Below are positions 10,743 to 25,136 of a stretch of DNA of 64,000 nt, in pieces. Position numbers and translations under genes: made by a program. The stretch's first letter is position 1, and the number at the start of each line of letters is the position of its first letter. The notes beneath the pieces are model-generated. The model ran no database searches and was not told the DNA's origin. It saw nothing but the letters and a program-made list of their open reading frames with translations. This stretch comes from Halichondria panicea (taxonomy: Eukaryota > Porifera > Demospongiae > Suberitida > Halichondriidae), in NCBI RefSeq assembly GCF_963675165.1, contig NC_087385.1, positions 330,501-394,500 on the forward strand, written 5' to 3'.

Positions 10743-13205
10743 GTGTTGGAGTGTCTCCTGCCCACAGGACCTGACCCACCAGCACTGGACCCAGAGGCAG
10801 AGGAAGTGGATATGATAGAGAGTGAGGGGACGAGGGGAGTGGGCGGGGCACAAAGGGGTGGAGCCATATACGATGAAGATGAGGAGGATGAAGGAGTGGG
10901 CGGGGCACAGAGGGTGGGCTGCTCTCAACAGTGACACTCTTAGGAACTCTATATTCACCGCTTTGATTGTATTTATAGACTGGTTTTGTGGTTATTGCTA
11001 TTGTTCTAAATATGTGAATAACGTTTGCCCATACCACTCATCATAATTATTGTGAACGGTAATATTGATTAGCATGAGACTGAGATAAAGTCAATAGTAA
11101 TCATCATAATAGGAGAGTGCAAACACACACTACAAAAGCCAATGCTAAAATAAAAATCATAAAGTTATTAAAATCAATATTCAATACAAAGACGCTGCTA
11201 GATAGATAAGTGTTCACATTGTTCATAGTTAAAAGGGTGCTATTTTGTTCAGTTCCACCATCACCTGTGCCATGCTGGGTCGATGGCTGGGCTCTCTCCT
11301 AGTGCAGTGGAGTATCAGCTCGTACACTGCAGGACGCTGCCTCTGTACTTGGAGAATCATGTCTCGATAATGTTCAGCACTTGGGAATCGACTAGCGGTC
11401 ACCTCACAGAGGACAATACCGTAGCTGTACACATCGATCTTGACAGACTGTCTCAGAGGTGGAGTGAGAGGATCAAAGGCTTGAGGGATAACTTCAGGAG
11501 GGGAGTAGATTATGGCCCCCTCTCCCATCGTATGAGCATGCTGCAGGAAGTTGGCTGAGCCCAGGTCAGAGACCTTCCCCTTCCACTGGTGGTTGGGCAT
11601 TCGCTGGAGGAAGACGTTGGGAGCACTCACATCACGGTGGATGATGGGATCGTAGCGCTGGTGCAGGTAGTCCAGAGCGAGGGCAATGTCCTTGAAGATC
11701 GAGAGGCGGTTTCTTGGGTCCAGTTGATTCCTCTCGTACGCTTGTCGGAGATTCATATCCAAAAGCTCGGTGATGATGAGAGGAGGGGACTGGTCAAACA
11801 CTGCCCCAATGAACTGCACCAGGTTGGGGTGTCGTACTTCAGCCAAGAACCTCATTTCTCTCTGAAGTCTCTCTAGATTGCGTGGGTTGACAATGGCAGC
11901 AAAGAGTCGCTTGACGGCCACCGTCACTGTTCCCTCCAGTACCTCCCCCCATCCTCCAGTGCCAATCGTTCTCATCGTGATCACTCTGTTGGCCGGAATC
12001 CTCCACACCTCTGTGTTGTGTGCTGACAACTCTTTCGTCTTGCCTTCTAACTCTCTCTCTAGAGCTGTGATTCGAGCAGACAGGTCAGCTTCTCTTCTGT
12101 TGGCCTCAGCCAATTCTCGATCTTTCACTTGTAAAAGTAATTGTGTAGCTTGCTCTCTTTGCTCTGCCAGCTGTGCTCTTTCCTCCGCATCTCCATGACA
12201 ACGGTTGGCCTCGGTCAATTCTCTAGCTTGTGTAGCTAATTCTCGATCTTTCTCTTGCAACTGTAGTTGGTGGTGACGTTGAGTGTCGTGCTCTCTCTGC
12301 TCTGCTGCTCGTAGCTGTTGTTCCAGAGCCCTCACCCGGTCTTGAGAGGAGTGGTCGCTGGTCTCACTGACTGATGAGGCACGAGCAGTTGCTTGTCTGA
12401 TCCTCTTCTCTCTCAGTCGCTGGGCGGAGCCTCTAGTGTCGTTGTGGGCCACATCCACGAGAGCCCACTTCCCAGCCGAGGGTCCAGCAACAGACGCTGA
12501 GGGTCCAGTCAACTCTGTAGGGGGGATTAAGGAACAAATGTAACAGTATATGCATTCAGAGTCATTGACACATGTATTGTGTGTACTTGTCTATCAGACA
12601 ATAGTTGCCATGGCTACATGTACTAGTAGCTGCTCACCAAATCTCAGTATGGTGGTCTTTGCATAGGGTACAATGACAGAACGGCCTCCAAACACGAGGA
12701 CCTCAGTGAGTCCTGGTCCCAGACTGGTGGCAGTGATGGAGTGGAGGCAACGTGGTGTCATTGACTCAGGAGGTGTCACCTGGAGGCATAAAATAATGCT
12801 CTGATAAATAAATGTTGAGTGTACAGTAGTACTGTGTATTCTGAACAGATCATCAGATAATCCATGTACTGTATGAAATAAATATAACATTACAACACGA
12901 GGAATCTCAAGGATCTGTGTTTTATATTACAGTGACCCTTTACCAAATTATGCCTCGAGGCTACGCGAACGTGTACGGAAGGGACTGTATGACTTTTATT
13001 ACACGCTTGTAACCTTGACAACGTGATATAATACAGTGAAGGTGTATGTACATAGCACAAGTATTTAACATCCTCCTAGACTTCAAAGTTATTTACTCTT
13101 GTAAATGAACGTCTCGTATCTCTTTATTACGTCCATTTATTACACGTACACTAACAGTTCATAATAAGACAAGACTCACCTCTGTCCACTGGACAGTGTC
13201 TACAT

Positions 13206-13757
13206 CCGACTAGAAAAACATTTGCAATGTGAAAAATTGCTAGGATTGGCCAGGGGAACCACAAAAAAGCGTGGGAACAAGAAATCAGACGAGAGCATAA
13301 CTCCAATCCGTTACAACGTCAATCACATGTATACTGGTAGTTTTCCCATGTTTTCCCAGCCAATATGCCACGCAATTTTTACTGGTGGAGTGATGACCAA
13401 TCCCTATATATATTTATTATACATCCATTTTAGAATGTGGGGCACATAATCATGATGATTTGTGATGAATTGATGTTCCTAATACATGCAGTGTAGAGCA
13501 CAGGTACACACAGTCCATCCATGCGTAGTAACATGCACGGACCGTACTGGTGACTGCATGGAATGATGTGGTGGATGGAAGCTGATAGGTGGATCTGGAA
13601 CACAGTCTATTATTTAATATACTATGTATTGTACATGTTCATGACGTTGTAACGGATTGGAGATATGCTCTCGTCTGATTTCTTGTTCCCACGCTTTTTT
13701 GTGGTTCCCCTGGCCAATCCTAGCAATTTTTCACATTGCAAATGTTTTTCTAGTCGG
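13206..13757. mobile_element. MITE with 116-bp terminal inverted repeats in the unit II Kelch exon
   Basis: Bases 13206-13321 and 13642-13757 are inverted copies with essentially one mismatch in the stretch compared (cataactcc against catatctcc). The outer end reads ccgactagaaaaacatttgc. The 320-bp centre has no convincing ORF. The near identity of the arms points to a recent insertion. Confidence 0.88.
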
Positions 13758-14313
13758 ATTCCCTTTCTTTTTCAGTACAGTTTACGTATCATGACATGCA
13801 TAAGTGGAACGTCAAGAGGCAGTACAAGAAGAGAAGACAGGACTAATCAGATATCTTCTCGAATATCTCTGGACTAATAATTATAGTATAATGAGTAATA
13901 ATTTATTGCTTGATAATTATGTTGAATTTGCGAATCATTATTAAATGACAGCCATTTTAAGAGCATGATATCTAGCCAGTGCATATAGCATGCCTGTCAG
14001 AGAAAGGGAGCTAGAGCTGAACAGTGTGAAGAAAAGGAGCACCTCAGGCTCTGGAAAAGCACTGCTGCACTGATTTTAGGCGCACGGTTTATTAGCCACG
14101 CCTATCTATTATTATTGGCCACAACGCAATTGCTGAGTCATTAAAGATGGCGGAATTGTCTAGGTGAGAGAAATAGAGACTGAGAGGTCATCTGCCTCGT
14201 GGAAGCAATCGCAAATCTGAAGAAGCGCTTTGTAATCCAGGTTGTAGTCGTTTGGAAACCCTGTGCAGAATGTCCTGGAGATGGCTGTACTTGGAGTAAA
14301 TGCTGGGCAAGAA

Positions 14314-14354
<41 letters not shown>

Positions 14355-14617
14355 GTCAGTCAGACAAAGAGCGGTGAAACGTCGAAATAGTGCAATTTTT
14401 AAAATGAAAATATTCATTCATTAAAATGTTTATGGATTATGAAATGAGAGATACAAAGAGAGAAAAGGCTAAATAAACTATCTGTTCAGCCAGTTTCTTG
14501 ATGTGGCCTTTCCCTGCAGAGATAGAACAGTTTGAACATGAGTCAAAATAATTGAAATATTGCTAAACACGGGCAAACCCACTGCCAATCCTATGTAAAA
14601 CCTACTGGTTTTACTAA
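13758..14617. other. Remainder of the insertion in the unit II Kelch exon
   Basis: This stretch lies between the MITE and the resumption of Kelch sequence and is absent from the other five Kelch copies. It contains a (TTAC)n run and no recognisable gene. A short open stretch near 14199 has no family I recognise. It may be part of a composite or second mobile element. Confidence 0.5.
14307..14354. repeat. (TTAC)n microsatellite
   Basis: About twelve consecutive ttac tetranucleotides lie inside the insertion that splits the unit II Kelch exon. Confidence 0.9.
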
Positions 14618-16745
14618 TTAAGTGTCCACATGTCCCCCAGAGCCGTGACGTCATTATCCTGCCCTCCGTACACCAGTAGTTGAGGGTGGTCCTGGCCATA
14701 GTTGAGACAACAGGCAGCATGGACTGACCTCTCCACTGGCCATGGCTCTCCCTGTACTGGCTTCACCTTAGTGACCTCCTACACACAGTGAACACACAGT
14801 ATTGTGCATTTCAATGTGGCAGTACTAATTACAACTCACCATGGTCCTGAAGTCAAACAAGTACACTTCATTGACTCTACCACTGCCAGATTGGTTCCCT
14901 CCAAAGAGGACTGCCCTGTGCTGGTCCACCATGGTGAAGGTGAAGTGGGAACAGGGAGGAGGTCTCTCTCCTCTGAGCTCAGGGGACGACCAGACACCTG
15001 GAAGTGGGGGTGGGGCAATTTACAGAATAGTACAATGTTACATCATCCTTATAACATTGATTGATATGAAAGTGAACATGGTTTCCTATGTGAGTGAGGG
15101 TGGGACTCCGCCCATCAGTAGCTAGATACCCTATAAGTGTATGCAATGAAAACATACAGCGAATGTGCACGTTGACAAAAGTTACCATTTTGTGTGTCAA
15201 AGAAATGGAATTCGTTTGTACATCCTGCACTTCCATCAGACAATCTAGTCTTGGTGAATGTTGATCCTGGTTGTGTGGTGCCCTCAATACCGTGTCCTCC
15301 AAAGCAGCACAGAGTTCTCTCATTCACACGGACAAGTCCACAGAAAGCCTTTTTCATAGGCTGACTACCAGAGGTTTGAACTTTGGTCCACTGGAGAGTG
15401 TCCAGATCAAGCTTGCTCATGTCATTGACGTAAGAAGACCCATCATGACCACCAAAGGTGTACAGACAACGACCTACACAAACAGAGCAACCACCCCCCT
15501 CTCCAGGGGGTAGAGGTCCAGTGGTGGGCAAGAGGCTCCACAGCTCAGTGCTTGGATCATACACAGCAATGATGTTAGACCCCAGTCCTGGATCAACCCC
15601 CCTCCACAGATAATGGCGTCCGTCAACTGCAGAGAATTGGCCATAACGAGGTGATGGTTCAACTGGAGCATCCATTACCTGCACAGGAGTGATCATGAGA
15701 CAGTGTTTATGCCATCACACACACACACAATCATTGGTTGAGCCTGGACTGAGATTATGCTAGCTATATAGGACCTAACCAGATCAACAACCATCACATG
15801 ACTGACATGAACTCTGTATATCTATAGCAGCAATGAGACACAGCATTTCAACTTACAAGTCATGGACAGTAGAACACTCCCTCAGAGATATCAGAGAGCT
15901 GCTATTGTTGTTGGAGTTCTGTTGATCTTGCATACCAGCCACGCCCCCACTATTGCAAAGGTTATGAGGAGCCCACTCCCAAAATGGCTGGAGGAGGTGT
16001 AGAGATCTGAAGGTTGTCTAGCGCTGCAGGAGTAGGTGAGTGTAACTAGGAATACTAGGAATATTGCACATACAGCTTATACCCATAGGCCTGTCAATGG
16101 GCAATATTATAGGTCTAGGTCTAGTCTAGTTGCAGAGCATGTCCTACAATGTGTAAAGATTGCTCATGACAGTGTGTGTATTTATCATTGTGTAGAGGAG
16201 ATGTGTTTGTTGAGTGGGAGCATCCTCCGTCACCACCACTCTCCAGTATCCATGGAGATGACACTATCCTCTTTGAGCTCCTGAGAACTAAACAACATTC
16301 AACAGTTGACGACAATCGACGATGCAATTACGTTAGAATCCAGCCATGCATGACATGTGCACAGACTGTGGGGGGTCTGGTATCAAGGTGACCCACCGCC
16401 CACTTGGCCCCGGCATGATGCAGCAGATACAGAGCGTGTGCACAGACTGTGGGGGGTCTGGTGATTACATAAGAGACAAGGACAAGTGCAAGAAATGCAA
16501 ATGCAAAGGAAAGTGTCTCGTGGAAATCAACCACAAACAAGAGGTATGAGAATAATTAGAGCACTGCCAGCCACAATCACTTAGAGACACTCTCCACTGG
16601 AATAATTAATATGAGCTATAATTCATGGTCATTAATTTGTTGAAATGTGGTCCCAAGTGCCAATTTTTGAAAGGCCCAATTAATTTATTTCTGGTTACCT
16701 ACTTTCAGTGACTTTGTGGTATCCTGAAAGCTTAAAGATGGTACG

Positions 16746-17989
16746 TTCAACCATAGATTGAACAGTAGGAGGGATTGGAAACGACCATGCAGGCTGCACT
16801 GTGTAAACCGGTGAAACACTCCGCGTTATGATATTGCGCTCGCTTAGTTTTACCGTACTCCGGTTGTATTTCACTGTTTCTAGCTCTCCTATCCACTAGC
16901 GATCACTCAGGGGCTGGGAGGTACTCTAGAGAAGTAAGTTTACACCACTGACTAAGTCCGTTGTCTTTTACTCCGTTTTTAATTTTTGTTGAGTTTAGCT
17001 TACTCCATGTCAACTTTTCTCTTTCCTTGCTGTGAAGCCGAAACTTGACTTGGTTATTATGTATCTAAGTGCTATATAGAATGGCTTCATGCTATGGATA
17101 AGCTGTACTGTTCATAAACGTTTGCGGTATATAGTCTTTCAAACTGCTTTAGTATACTTTTAGACACACCACGGGCCTTGACTTCCCACGACTTCATAGT
17201 AGTAAGGGCTATTCCTTCTTGTATAGCATTTACTATGCCTCGGTGCGCATGCGCAAGCGAGGGATACGGTATAGTGTGTTTGTGTGTCTGTCTGTGTAGA
17301 CTGCTACAGCTGCTCAAGGATCAATGAAGTGCAAGTAAGAGTTTCTATAGGCTTCTAGTCATGTTTTCAATTTGTGAATTTTGCAAAATAATGCTTCGTT
17401 CTAGAGTTATGCCTAGTTTTGCTTACTTGGAATGCCATTGCAGCCTTTTCAGAAGAGCACGTAGCCAAACTTGTTTACCGAGTGTTGCTACTCTACTTAG
17501 TAGTTAGCTCTGCACTAGAACGCTAGCTATTGGTAGCTGCAAGAGTGAGAAGAGAGCTGCAAGGCTCTGCTGATGGCAGCCATTAATTTAGACTTGAACT
17601 TTTGACATCAATCGTTTTTAACAACAATCATGGTCAATCATTACCCACTCTTGCAGCAAATTTATTACGCAAAAATGTTCATCATGACTGTGTATAAATA
17701 AGCTATTAGTAGCTTTATGTTATGTAGCTTTGGCATCTCCACCGAGGCATCAGCACCCGTGGTGCTTTAGTGATAGTGGCTGAGTTGCTTAGTCGACCTT
17801 TTAGAGCTAGATTTTCTTTACTTTTTAGAATAATCGTGATCAATTTCACCATTTCTATGTACAGCACGTTGTATGGCAGTCAAGACAGGATTAATTTTTT
17901 GTAGTCTTAGCCACGCCCTATAACACGGAGTGTTTCACGCAAACATTTTCGTTTCCAATCCCTCCTACTGTTCTATCTATGGTTCAACC
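16746..17989. mobile_element. TIR element B, unit II, with a nested insertion
   Basis: It has the same ends as at 7315-8060 (ttcaaccatagattgaacag and its inverse) but is about 500 bp longer. The extra DNA, about 17233-17762, begins near actatgcctcggtgcgcatg and ends near ccgaggcatcagcacccgtg, so it has TGCCTCGG/CCGAGGCA inverted tips of its own. The other units read straight through this site, which makes it a nested younger insertion. Confidence 0.7.
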
Positions 17990-19070
17990 CATTTTCGACT
18001 AATACCGTGATTAAACCAAAGATGGTACTAGTCACGTGATGTTAGCCTATAATTATAATATGTTTCCTACGTGTTACATTATTATTTAACCTCTGAACTC
18101 GTGTGAACTAAACACTTTATGTCTTGTCTCTTCAGAACAGTGCTGGTGACGACCATAGTGACAAGGTAAGTACAACTACTCACAAATGTGTGGTAATCTA
18201 CTCTCTAGACTGCAAGCACTGTAGAATGGCAGCTCTATCCACACATTGTAAGACCTGTGTACCCTGTAATGTTATCATCACCTAATCTCAGCATTACTAA
18301 ATTGTTTTGCCATCATATTCAATTAAACGTGAGGGGGGTTGTAGTTGAACATCTTTTAACAGCCATTACTTTCCTACCGTTGATCCAATGTCAAAATTTT
18401 ATGATTTTCTGAAAGCTTAGAAAGAGACCTTTTAAATGATCAATCCAGCATTTGGATAGGGCCATAATGTCATTTTTCGGCCTTGGACTATGGGCTATTA
18501 TCCATGGTGTGGTCAAATTGGCAAATACTTTTATCTTCACATCTTGCAGCAGCTGGATCACACCGACTACAGGAGAGTCGACTGTGACCTGTTCGTAGAA
18601 GAGCATCAGTTTAAGGGAGGCCTTGTCTGGCTTCACTTGCACTCTGTACCCCCTGGACGGGAGGAACGTGAGTGTGTCCAGGTCACCAGGAGCAGTGTTG
18701 TCACCAGGTGAGTAGGTGGCTGGTAGGAGGAGGATTGTGTATAGGGCTGCCTTTGAGAGGAGTGTACATACAAGCTATTATAGTGTGTCCCAGCCTTACA
18801 AGCTGAGGGGACATGTGTTAGGGTTAGGTACCTTAGGACTGTTCATCTGGCAGCTTTAACAAGACTTAGGCTATTTATTATCAAGGGCGTATACACCCTT
18901 GTTATTATCCATGAGAACCAAAGCAAATAACTGAATTGAAAGTGATAGCTAAGAGTACCAGTGTGAAGGAGGGAGGTTCATTGAGGTGTACTGGCATGGC
19001 TGTCTTATATATAGTGACATCCTTCTTGTTCTTCAATAGACTGTAGAGGAGGTGTGGCCAAATTGGCAAA

Positions 19071-19269
19071 TACCATATAGCGGATATTTCGAGGGTATAA
19101 ATGTTCGTGGTTTTCGCTGATTAAGCATCTACCGCGAACATTTATACCCACGAATTTAATATCGCACGCATACAAGCTGCAGAAAGACTGCTATTCTGAA
19201 TTCCCGAAAATCTTTTTAACGGTCAATCCGCGAAAGTGTATACCCTCGAAATATACCCGCTATACGGTA
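19071..19269. mobile_element. MITE of the TACCGTATAGCGG family, unit II
   Basis: This is the paralogue of the element at 9379-9577, in the same intron position of the DNAJA remnant, with ends taccatatagcgg and ccgctatacggta. Confidence 0.75.
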
Positions 19270-19566
19270 GTTTTATCACTCAAATATGAACTTTTACGAT
19301 ATCATTAGAGAAGAAGCTCTTTCAGATGCTTAATTCCCGAATTTGGAACGGGTCATAATTAGGGTTAGGTATAGGACTTTTGATCTTGTTATTTCTATTT
19401 TCACTTCATGTGTATGTATTTATAGTCTTGTGGTCATGTGCAATACTAACAGTGGTTGTGTTGTGTGGGCAGTATTGTACGTAGGTACATGTACAGTTGC
19501 TAAAAAGCTACGAAAACTCTGCCAATCTAATTACAACATACTGAAAGTAGTATCAATTGAGTTTAC

Positions 19567-19703
<137 letters not shown>

Positions 19704-20020
19704 TCCAGGGTCTGGAGGGTGAGGGGATGCCAGTGTTCAGGAGGCCTCATGTCAAGGGCAACCTCTATGTTCAGTTCACCATCCAATTCCCTGACTCTGG
19801 TTTCCTGGAGGAGAGTCAACTAAAGGTATGCAGTGGCTATAATCATGTGATATGTGTGTGCAGTGTAGGCAGCCTCTCAATACACAGGCCTCCACTGTAT
19901 ACATGCAATATCTTTATGCTGTACCACCTTGTCTTCTATAATTAAGGTGTCTTTGTGAAGTAATTGGTATACTGATCCAATACACAGGCCCGGCCCACTG
20001 CATAGCAATGTACTCTACCC

Positions 20021-20108
20021 CCCCCCCCACACACACACACACACACACACACCACCCACCCACACACACACACACACACCACCCACACACACACACACAC
20101 ACCACACA

Positions 20109-20153
<45 letters not shown>

Positions 20154-20325
20154 ACACACACACACACCACCCACACACACACACACACACACCACACACA
20201 CACACACTCACACACACACCCACACACACACACACACACACACCCACACACACACACACACACCCACACCACACACACACACACACACACACCCACACAC
20301 ACACACACCACCCACACACACACAG
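20021..20325. repeat. Poly-C and CA-rich tract, unit II
   Basis: An imperfect CA array with many CCA interruptions forms the long acceptor region of the last DNAJA exon at 20326. Confidence 0.9.
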
Positions 20326-20812
20326 GAGTTGAAGTGTTTCCTGCCCACAGGACCTGGCCCCACCAGCACTGGACCCAGAGGCAGAGGAAGTGGATATGAT
20401 AGAGAGTGAGGGGACGAGGGGAGTGGGCGGGGCACAAGGGGGTGGAGCTATATACGATGAAGATGAGGAGGATGAAGGAGTGGGCGGGACACAGAGGGTG
20501 GGTTGCTCTCAACAGTGACACTCTTAGGAACTCTATATTCACCGCTTTGTTTGTATTTATGGACTGGTTTTGTGGTTACTGCTATTGTTCTAATTATGGG
20601 AATAACGTTTGCCCATACCACTCATAATTATTGTGAACGGTAATATTGATTAGCATGAGACTGAGATAAAGTCAATAGTAATCATCATAATAGGAGAGTG
20701 CAAACACACACTACAAAAGCCAAAGCTAAAAATAAAAATAAAAAAAAGTTATTAAAATCAATATTCAATACAAAGACGGTACTAGATAGATAAGTGTTCA
20801 CATTGTTCATAG

Positions 20813-23800
20813 TTAAAAGGGTGCTATTTTGTTCAGTTCCACCATCACCTGTGCCATGCTGGGTCGATGGCTGGGCTCTCTCTTAGTGCAGTGGAGTATC
20901 AGCTCGTACACTGCAGGATGCTGCCTCTGTACTTGGAGAATCATGTCTCGATAATGTTCAGCACTTGGGAATCTACTAGCGGTCACCTCACAGAGGACAA
21001 TGCCGTAGCTGTACACATCGATCTTGACAGACTGTCTCAGAGGTGGAGTGAGAGGATCAAAGGCTTGAGGGATGACTTCAGGAGGGGAGTAGATTATGGC
21101 CCCCTCTCCCATCGTATGAGCATGCTGCAGGAAGTTGGCTGAGCCGAGGTCAGAGACCTTCCCCTTCCACTGGTGGTTGGGCATTCGCTGGAGGAGGACG
21201 TTGGGAGCACTCACATCACGGTGGATGATGGAATCGTAGCGCTGGTGCAGGTAGTTCAGAGCGAGGGCAATGTCCATGAAGATCGAAAGGCGGTTTCCTG
21301 GGTCCAGTTGATTCCTCTCGTACGCTTGTCGGAGATTCATGTCCAGAAGCTCGGTGATGATGAGAGGAGGGGACTGGTCAAACACTGCCCCAATGAACTG
21401 CACCAGGTTGGGGTGTCGTACTTCAGCCAAGAGCCTCATTTCTCTCTGGAGTCTCTCTAGATTGCGTGGGTTGACAATGGCAGCAAAGAGTCGCTTGACG
21501 GCCACCGTCATTGTTCCCTCCAGCACCTCCCCCCATCCTCCAGTGCCAATTGTTCTCATCGTGATCACTCTGTTAGCCGGAATCCTCCACACCTCTGTGT
21601 TGTGTGCTGCCAACTCTTTCGTCTTGCCTTCTAACTCCCTCTCTAGAGCTGTGATTCGAGCAGACAGGTCAGCTTCTCTTCTGTTGGCCTCAGCCAATTC
21701 TCGACCTTTCACTTGTAAAAGTAATTGTGTAGCTTGCTCTCTTTGCTCTGCCAGCTGTGCTCTTTCCTCCGCATCTCCATGACGATGATTGGCCTCGGTC
21801 AATTCTCTAGCTTGTGTAGCTAATTCTCGATCTTTCTCTTGCAACTGTAGTTGGTGGTGACGTTGAGTGTCGTGCTCTCTCTGCTCTGCTGCTCGTAGCT
21901 GTTGTTCCAGAGCCCTCACCCGGTCTCGAGAGGAGTGGTCGCTGGTCTCACTGACTGATGAGGCACGAGCAGTTGCTTGTCTGATCCTCTTCTCACTCAA
22001 TTGCTGGGCGGAGCCTCTAGTGTCGTTGTGGACCACATCCACGAGAGTCCACTTCCCAGCCAAGGGTCCAGCAACAGACGCTGAGGGTCCAGTCAACTCT
22101 GTAGGGGGGATTAAGGAACAAATGTAACAGTATATGCATTCAGAGTCATTGACACATGTATTGTGTGTACTTGTCTATCAGACAATAGTTGCCATGGCTA
22201 CATGTACTAGTAGCTGCTCACCAAATCTCAGTATGGTGGTCTCAGCAACTATCTCATTATTCTCTGAAATGCCTCCAAACACGAGGACCTCAGTGAGTCC
22301 TGGTCCCAGACTGGTGGCAGTGATGGAGTGGAGGCAACGTGGTGTCATTGACTCAGGAGGTGTCACCTGGAGGCACAAAAAATAATGCTCTGATAAATAA
22401 ATGTTGAGTGTACAGTAGTACTGTGTATTCTGAACAGATCATCAGATAATCCATGTACTGTATGAAATAAATATAACATTACAACACGAGGAATCTCAAG
22501 GCTATGTGTTTTATATTACAGTGACCCTTTACCAAATTATGCCTCGAGGCTACGCGACCGTGTACGGAAGGGACTGTATGACTTTTATTACACGCTTGTA
22601 ACCTTGACAACGTGATATAATACAGTAAAGGTGTGTGTACATAGCACAAGTATTTAACATCCTCCTAGACTTCAAAGTTATTTACTCTTGTAAATGAACG
22701 TCTCGTATCTCTTTATTACGTCCATTTATTACACGTACACTAACAGTTCATAATAAGACAAGACTCACCTCTGTCCACTTGACAGCGTCAACATTAAGTG
22801 TCCACATGTCCCCCAGTGTCTCTTTGCCTTTATCCAGTCCTCCGTACACCAGTAGTTGAGGGTGGTCCTGGCCATAGTTGAGACAACAGGCAGCATGGCA
22901 TGCCCTCTCCACTGGCCATGGCTCTCCCTGTACTGGCTTCACCTTAGTGACCTCCTACACACAGTGAACACACAGTATTGTGCATTTCAATGTGGCAGTA
23001 CTAATTCCAACTCACCATGGTATTGAAATTAAACAGGTAGACTTCATTGAGCCTACCACGACGACCAGATTGGATCCCTCCAAAGAGGACTGCCCTGTGC
23101 TGGTCCACCATGGTGAAGGTGAAGTGGGAACAGGGAGGAGGTCTCTCTCCTCTGAGCTCAGGGGACGACCAGACACCTGGAAGTGGGGGTGGGGCAATTT
23201 AGAGAATGGTACAATGTTACATCATCCTTATAACATTGATTGATATGAAAGTGAACATGGTTTCCTATGTGAGTGAGGGTGGGACTCTGCCCACCAGTAG
23301 CTAGATACCCTATAAGTGTATGTAATGAAAACATACAGCGAATGTGCACATTGACAAAAGTTACCATTTTGTGTGTCAAAGAAATGGAACTCGTTTGTCC
23401 TTCCACTTCCATCAGACCGTCCAGTCTTGGTGAATGTTGATCCTGGTTGTGTGGTGCCCTCAATACCTTCTCCTCCAAAGCAGCACAGAGTTCTCTCATT
23501 CACACGGACAAGTCCACTGAAAGCTTTTTTCATAGAATGACTACCAGAGGTTTGAACTTTGGTCCACTGGAGAGTGTCCAGATCAAGCTTGCTCATGTCA
23601 TTGAAGTAAGAAGACCCATACTGACCACCAAAGGTGTACAGGCAACGACCTACACAAACAGAGCAACCACCCTGCTTTCCAGGGGGTAGAGGTCCAGTGG
23701 TGGGCAAGAGGCTCCACAGCTCAGTGCTTGGATCATACACAGCAATGATGTTAGACCCCTTCAGTCCTGGACCAGCCCCTCTCCACATGTAATGGTGTCC

Positions 23801-23875
23801 GTCAACTGCAGAGAATTGACCAAAACGAGGTGATGGTTCAACTGGAGCATCCATTACCTGCACAGGAGTGATCAT
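20813..23875 (-). CDS. Kelch-coiled-coil-protein kinase, unit III (intact)
   Basis: Exons are 23875-23365, 23176-23016, 22954-22769, 22366-22222 and 22098-20813, the same lengths as unit I, giving 762 aa from ATG 23875. The frame also stays open upstream to 23971. Six Kelch blades, a coiled coil and a kinase domain are all uninterrupted, with VAVK, HRDVSAPN, DLG and PPE as in unit I. The kinase exon differs from unit I at only a handful of codons. The Kelch exons differ mainly in blade-tip residues: QYG instead of KDR after blade-2 Gly-Gly, E instead of Y after blade-3 Gly-Gly, KQ instead of KY in PPGxxGG, and RCLH instead of RSYH in blade 6. This is the clearest pair for testing selection. 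It is convergent with DNAJA remnant II and divergent from DNAJA remnant III. Confidence 0.9.
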
Positions 23876-25136
23876 GAGACAGTGTTTATGCCATATCACA
23901 CACACACAATCATTGGTTGAGCCTGGACTGAGATTATGCATGCTAGCTATAGGACCTAACCAGATCAACAACCATCACATGACTGACATGAACTCTGTAT
24001 ATCTATAGCAGCAATGAGACACAGCATTTCAACTTACAAGTCATGGACAGTAGAACACTCCCTCAGAGATATCAGAGAGCTGCTATTGTTGTTGGAGTTC
24101 TGTTGATCTTGCATAACAGCCACGCCCCCACTATTGCAAAGGTTATGAGGAGCCCACTCCCAAATTGCAAAATGGGTGGAGGAGGTATAGAGATCTGAAG
24201 GTTGTCTAGCGCTGCAGGAGTAGGTGAGTGTAACTAGGAATACTAGGAATATTGCACATACAGCTTATACCCATAGGCCTGTCAATGGGCAATATTATAG
24301 GTCTAGGTCTAGTCTAGTTGCAGAGCATGTCGTACAATGTGTAAAGATTGCTCATGACAGTGTGTGTATTTATCATTGTGTAGAGGAGATGTATTTGTTG
24401 AGTGGGAGCATCCTCCGTCACCACCACTCTCCAGTATCCATGGAGATGACACTATCCTCTTTGAGCTCCTGAGAACTAAACAACATTCAACAGTTGACGA
24501 CAATCGACGATGCAATTACGTTAGAATCCAGCCATGCATGACATGTGCACAGACTGTGGGGGGTCTGGTATCAAGGTGACCCACCGCCCACTCGGCCCTG
24601 GCATGATGCAGCAGATACAGAGCGTGTGCACAGACTGTGGGGGGTCTGGTAACAAGGTGACCCATGCACCACCCACTCGGCCCCGGCATGATGCAGCAGA
24701 TACAGAGCGTGTGGACAGACTGTGGGGGGTCTGGTATCAAGGTGACCCACTGCCCACTCGGCCCCGGCATGATGCAGCAGATACAGAGCGTGTGCACACA
24801 CTGTGGGGGGTCCGGTGATTACATAAGATACAAGGACAAGTCCAAGAAATGCAAAGGAAAGCGTCTCGTGGAAATCAACCACAAACAAGAGGTATGAGAA
24901 TAATTAGAGCACTGCTGTTAGTGAGTCTATGCCAGCCACAATCACTTAGAGACACTTTCCACTGGAATAATTAATATGGGCTATAATTCATGGTCGGTCA
25001 TTTGTTGAAATTTGGTCCCTTAAGTGCCAAATCTGAACTTTTTAAACGGCCATAATTATTTTTAGTTCTGGTTACCTACTTTCAGTGACTTTGCGGTATC
25101 CTGAAAACTTAAAAGATGCTCTTTCAGTTGGTACGT

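Larger units (their letters stand above)
11229..15696 (-). pseudogene. Kelch-coiled-coil-kinase, unit II, Kelch exon interrupted by an insertion
   Basis: The exon layout matches unit I: 15696-15186, 14997-14840, a split exon (14778-14618 and 13205-13180), 12779-12638 and 12514-11229. Kinase and coiled coil are open and close to unit I, with HRDVSAPN and DLG retained. The blade-5 exon is broken by about 1.4 kb of foreign DNA between the codons for GDMWTL and those for DVDTVQWTE. Reading into the insertion gives a stop two codons after TL. A donor-like gt at the 14617 side and ctag at the 13208 side could allow splicing, but the joined frame I tested reaches a stop. The Kelch loops differ from unit I at blade-tip positions (for example HDGSSYV against KDRSSYF after the blade-2 Gly-Gly). 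It is probably a recent pseudogene, or one that makes only a truncated Kelch protein. Confidence 0.82.

Noticed and set aside
14199-14390. An ORF with Cys residues and a Leu-Thr-Tyr repeat inside the unit II insertion
   Set aside because: The repeat part is translated (TTAC)n, and the rest matches no family I can name.
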